Shown here in pieces: positions 56,605 to 60,000 of a DNA stretch of 60,000 nt. Numbering within the stretch: the first letter of the stretch is position 1; each line of letters starts with the position of its first letter. Below the pieces are notes generated by a model, which saw only the letters and a list, made by a program, of their open reading frames with translations, ran no database searches and was not told the DNA's origin. The stretch is from Membranipora membranacea (taxonomy: Eukaryota; Bryozoa; Gymnolaemata; Cheilostomatida; Membraniporidae), in NCBI GenBank assembly GCA_914767715.1, contig OU612069.1, positions 27,527,387 through 27,587,386 of the forward strand, written 5' to 3'. Made by a program: the position numbers and the translations under genes.

Positions 56605-57310
56605 GTAAGTTGACAATCGTCACTAAGCATGGATTTCCTAAGATAAAAAGAATGTGTACATGTGGGGATGACTGAAATTAATTACATTATGGTGAAATTC
56701 TGGTATAAAATGCTTATATCCTGAGTGTGTGTGATATTAGAATGCCTAGATATCCCAAGTGGTACCAATTGGTTCTTCTAACTCAGCTATAGCAGAAAAA
56801 GAGAACCAATAGTAACCCTCACAATACACTTCTTGAGATTTATGTGTAATTTTGCAATAGCAATGTCTTCCTACCAGTTGTGAGTATCAAATATCCTCCA
56901 TGACAGCTGCAACATAATGTTGTCAATAGACCTTCTTCTCGTGTTACAACATACATATACATGTAGTTGATTGGTACATTGTGCAGTATATCAAGTAACG
57001 CATCTTTATCTGGAATTTAACAAGGTTGTATATGAAATCTCAACGGTCAACATGGAATATTTACCCTATTGTCTTCGCATCTTACTCCAATAATTCTAAC
57101 GTGTCAATCAATGGAATAATAAAACATCGTTAGCAGTTGTTAGGATATGAAAACTCTACTTGGTATCAGTCCCAATGTAGAGTGGACAGAACTCACATAC
57201 CTTTGATGCTCATTGCGCCTTAAGCATGGTGTCAGTAAAAGCTTGTTGTGGAGCGTAAGACACTCTTTACATATCCTGTAAATCATCCCTGTATTCTGTG
57301 ATTCTAGCAG
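56605..57310 (+). other. Intron of the Ulp1-like gene
   Basis: Begins GTAAGT and ends CTAGCAG. No ORF, RNA or repeat was recognised in it. Confidence 0.5.
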
Positions 57311-58347
57311 AAACAGAAAAAAAACCAGTGTTTAGGAAAATGAGTACAACAGCAGCTGTTGAGAATAAAGACTCACCACTGAGAGGTAAGAGTTGTATAA
57401 AGGAATAAGGGTGTATGAAGTTTGTTTGCTGCCAATTTTAATATCTATGCTATTGGTTACATTGGCAACATTGGAAAGTAATAATTGTATCAAATAGTCT
57501 TAGCTACATTAAATTACATCGTTGTTGTTTTACTTGGTAAACTATGTTAGGGTCAGCACTCTAACAATAATAAAGGCAAACCATCTTAAATATAATTTTG
57601 CCACTGACACTTGCACATATAAACATGGTCTAACTTGATCCATAAGCTGTTTTGTGTTGCACCTGGCGAAATCCTCCGAGATTGAATCAAGCAACAACTT
57701 TAGATATGGTTTATTTCAAGACAAGCAAGAAAGATACCCAGCAAATTTGATGCATATGGATACAGACAACTCTGTTGGTATTTACATAAAAACACGCTGA
57801 AGTGATTACCAATACAATTTTTGCAAATTCTGTTTTAGCCAGTAAAAGTGTCTACAGGCATGAAGCAATAGATTGGTTGAGAATGAGGTCAAACAGGATC
57901 ATCGACTCTTTGGATGAGTTAAAAGGAGGAAAGACACAGGATGTGGAGCTTGTTCTTAACATTCAAGAGGAGGCCTCGTTGTACGTGTTCCTCAATGACC
58001 ACAGCAACATCTGGTGGAAGAAAGTAAATACATCAACTAATGCTTTTATACAAATAAAGTCCAGTGACTACGAGAAATTTGGTATGGCCACTAAAGCCTA
58101 AAATTCACTGTATCTCATTTCACCTGCTCTAAAATATTTTATACATTATTATAAAATCAGTTAATTTACCCGGGTGCTTGATAATGTTGTAAGGTTACCT
58201 GACCCTGCAGGCACACTGTACGAGGAAATGTGTGATGACTTACACTCACTGCTAGATTGTGATGGTTTTTCCTAAAACATAAGAATGCTAAAATTTTAAC
58301 AAATTCATTTCAGAGTAATTTCCATAACATTTTCTTTTTTCTTTATC

Positions 58348-58353
58348 AATAAA
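58348..58353 (+). promoter_or_regulatory. Possible poly(A) signal AATAAA
   Basis: AATAAA about 250 bp after the stop codon of the Ulp1-like gene. Position is plausible for 3' end formation, but the motif is frequent in AT-rich DNA. Confidence 0.3.
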
Positions 58354-58359
58354 ATGCAA

Positions 58360-60000
58360 TCCAAATTAACTTGGACTATTTCCTGGATAACATAAGTTCA
58401 ACAAACATTCATTTGCACACAATCCACTGTCACTTGGCACAGTAGTTTATCCGCAGTATCCAATTATTCAGTTAAAGCATTGCCGCAACTGATTTGTCAT
58501 GAGCACATGCTAGTATGATGCACTTGTTACAGTCATGCCTTACCCATGTCAAACAGAAGGAAGTAAGTTTGTGAGGCCTAATGAATATATCACTCACACA
58601 ATCATATTATACTTATAGACTGACTGGATAGATTTTGAGTACTATTACTACTCCTTGTTGATTTAATTGATAGAAGTAAGGGCATCTGAAGTTACAATAC
58701 AGACATTCGTGTAATTTGACTATCAATTTCCAAGATCAACCGCCCTACTATTAGAATGGCATTGTAGGCAAAAGTTGACATACTTCCTTGTTTTAAAGGT
58801 AATTGTGCATATGTTTATGATTGATTGACACCGGAGTGGATGGTTTGATATGCGCTGCCTTATGTTTTATTTATGATAGTTTACTTTAGTAGTTAGGACA
58901 ATGAATTCCTTCTCATTGGTTGGTTAGGAAATGATGATTGGTTTTAGTGTCTCTCTCTCATCTTTGATTTGAACTACTTGATAGCTGCTAGCTACTGTTA
59001 AAACATGTAGAGTAGTAGGTTTAGCACACATTTGCCACAAAGAGATGACTAAGCTCATTGGTGGATACATTACAGTGCTGATACAGCTATGGCCTCACTT
59101 AATTGCACATAATCAGTAGTATATAAACCAGTATCACAATTCTTACACCAGTAGTCATAGTATCTAATACCTGCTGTCTAATACTGGTGGATCACACTCA
59201 CTCAGTTACAGAGAAATATTTTCATAAAAAGTATGTTTTTGTATACAAAGGAAGCGAAATATAGACCTGTTTCATGCCATTTTTGTGAGCAACCTCTCCA
59301 ACTGGTTATAGGTGCGTGGGCTCTTTATCACATAAATATCTTTTACCTGTTGTCCGGGCTATTGGGAGTTGCCCTCTTACTGAAATATCAAATTATAGCC
59401 AAAATCGGGTGATTTTCGGTCTACCAAACTGTTCACATCATGATATTATACATTGTTAAGTGTAATTAATTTTGATGTCAGTGTGACCTTTGACTCCTTA
59501 AACAAATAAATAAATTAGGGGTACCCCATTTGACAATATACCCAGAGAGTAAACAAATTGACTGACCAATAGACTAATTACCCAGTCATACGGTCATGCG
59601 CACTAACACCACGAGGAGAGACCATTTTCTTAGGCTTCACCCTCGGAGCTGCATGCTTCATCATTCAATGTAAGTATGCAGAATCAGGCAAATCTATAAA
59701 GCTTACCAAAGTCAAATCAGTCAGAACAAGAACCCTCCTCTTCCAATTCCTTGGTCAGAGTCAGTGATAGAGAGACTAGTGTGGGTGGGATGATGCAACA
59801 ATACAATGAATGAACTACCGTACCAGCTTGGCCTAGCTAGGCCAGGGCAATGTATCGTATGACTGTGATTTTGGGGCAGCAACGATGACGATTTGACTTT
59901 TTGAGTGAGATTTTCAATGAAGTGCAAATGGGACAATAGCTCCAGTCATTGTTTTGCACACACTGATTATATTACTATAATAAGTTGAAAAAAATGGGCC
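58360..60000. other. Non-coding stretch; possible first exon at 59596-59669
   Basis: An ATG at 59596 opens a basic frame (MRTNTTRRDHFLRLHPRSC) to the donor TTCAAT/GTAAGT at 59669/59670, with a CCAAT motif ~30 bp upstream. This could be the first exon of a plus-strand gene outside the window; evidence is thin. The rest shows no gene. The minus-strand ORF at 59721-59936 has no support. Confidence 0.2.

Larger units (their letters stand above)
49758..58101 (+). pseudogene. Multi-exon gene with Ulp1/SENP-like cysteine protease core
   Basis: Eleven exons chain by phase: 49758-49888 (VYEGKHRVIGAPGDDFLYAK), 50799-50921 (QGCRAKAMITERLDFTKYK), 53088-53198, 53975-54019, 54219-54271, 54494-54530 (LPHSEQRVHWWF), 54630-54706 (NRTVFIADSL), 55320 to about 55437 (KQLDGTSCGLHVIK), 56493-56604 (IAEQYTDREPSGVYGIPISD), 57311-57385 and 57839-58101 (ends KFGMATKA, TAA). 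HW gives the catalytic His, ADSL the Asp and Q-x5-C-G the oxyanion Gln and nucleophile Cys of C48 (Ulp1) proteases, which cut SUMO-like proteins from targets. The first two exons resemble the Cys-containing DNA-binding region of some transposon proteins (weak). An in-frame TAA (54693-54695) and a recombinase relic after the Cys exon argue for a dead or domesticating copy; donors at 54271 and 54530 are weak. Plant MULEs can carry Ulp1 domains, a possible parallel. Confidence 0.65.

Overview
This window looks like AT-rich nuclear DNA of an invertebrate animal. Coding signal comes as short exons with GT/AG borders and mostly short introns, and there are no operons or ribosome binding sites. Almost every recognisable protein domain belongs to animal mobile DNA: three non-LTR retrotransposon copies, a THAP zinc finger, MULE-type transposase exons, a DDE-like transposase pseudogene, a tyrosine recombinase, a Ulp1-type protease and a P2X7-like cysteine-rich domain. 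A sponge or cnidarian would fit, but the sequence does not settle it. No conventional housekeeping gene was recognised. All multi-exon models below were built by hand from splice signals, reading frames and intron phases.

Layout. 0-6 kb: a MITE rich in CCCAGA/TCTGGG motifs, a tRNA-like head, an orphan two-exon reading frame (3966-4547) and a MITE with CACTATGGTTCC ends (4855-5127). 6.1-8.7 kb: LINE copy 1 (minus). 11.0-12.4 kb: LINE copy 2 (minus). 12.4-22 kb: mostly non-coding, with a repeated ~0.5-0.7 kb module (17.0-17.7 and 18.8-19.3 kb), a 112-bp hairpin and a TIR-type repeat. 22.3-36 kb: a graveyard of related minus-strand exons, including two MULE transposase exons, two copies of an unrecognised domain and a broken RING finger, joined by dispersed non-coding repeats. 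36.15-39.19 kb: a 3,037-bp DNA transposon with long terminal inverted repeats and a perfect 8-bp target duplication, carrying a THAP-domain gene. 39.3-40.5 kb: a PHD-finger gene (minus). 41.4-42.1 kb: an intact 230-residue P2X7-like ORF (plus). 42.2-47.1 kb: a decayed multi-exon transposase (minus), split by LINE copy 3. 49.8-58.1 kb: a plus-strand multi-exon gene with an Ulp1/SENP-like cysteine protease core, hosting a tyrosine-recombinase relic.

The most interesting structures are four. (1) The THAP transposon. (2) A 30-bp perfect palindrome inserted inside that transposon's inverted repeat: its 7-bp target duplication and the matching empty site are both visible in this window, and it equals the two ends of a 428-bp foldback MITE at 51.3 kb with nothing between them. 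(3) The tail-to-tail pair of P2X7-like ORF and transposase, about 80 bp apart. (4) The Ulp1 gene, whose catalytic His, Asp, Gln and Cys motifs lie on successive phase-compatible exons and which is interrupted by a tyrosine recombinase just after the Cys motif. Most of the other reading frames look like decayed mobile-element parts rather than working host genes.
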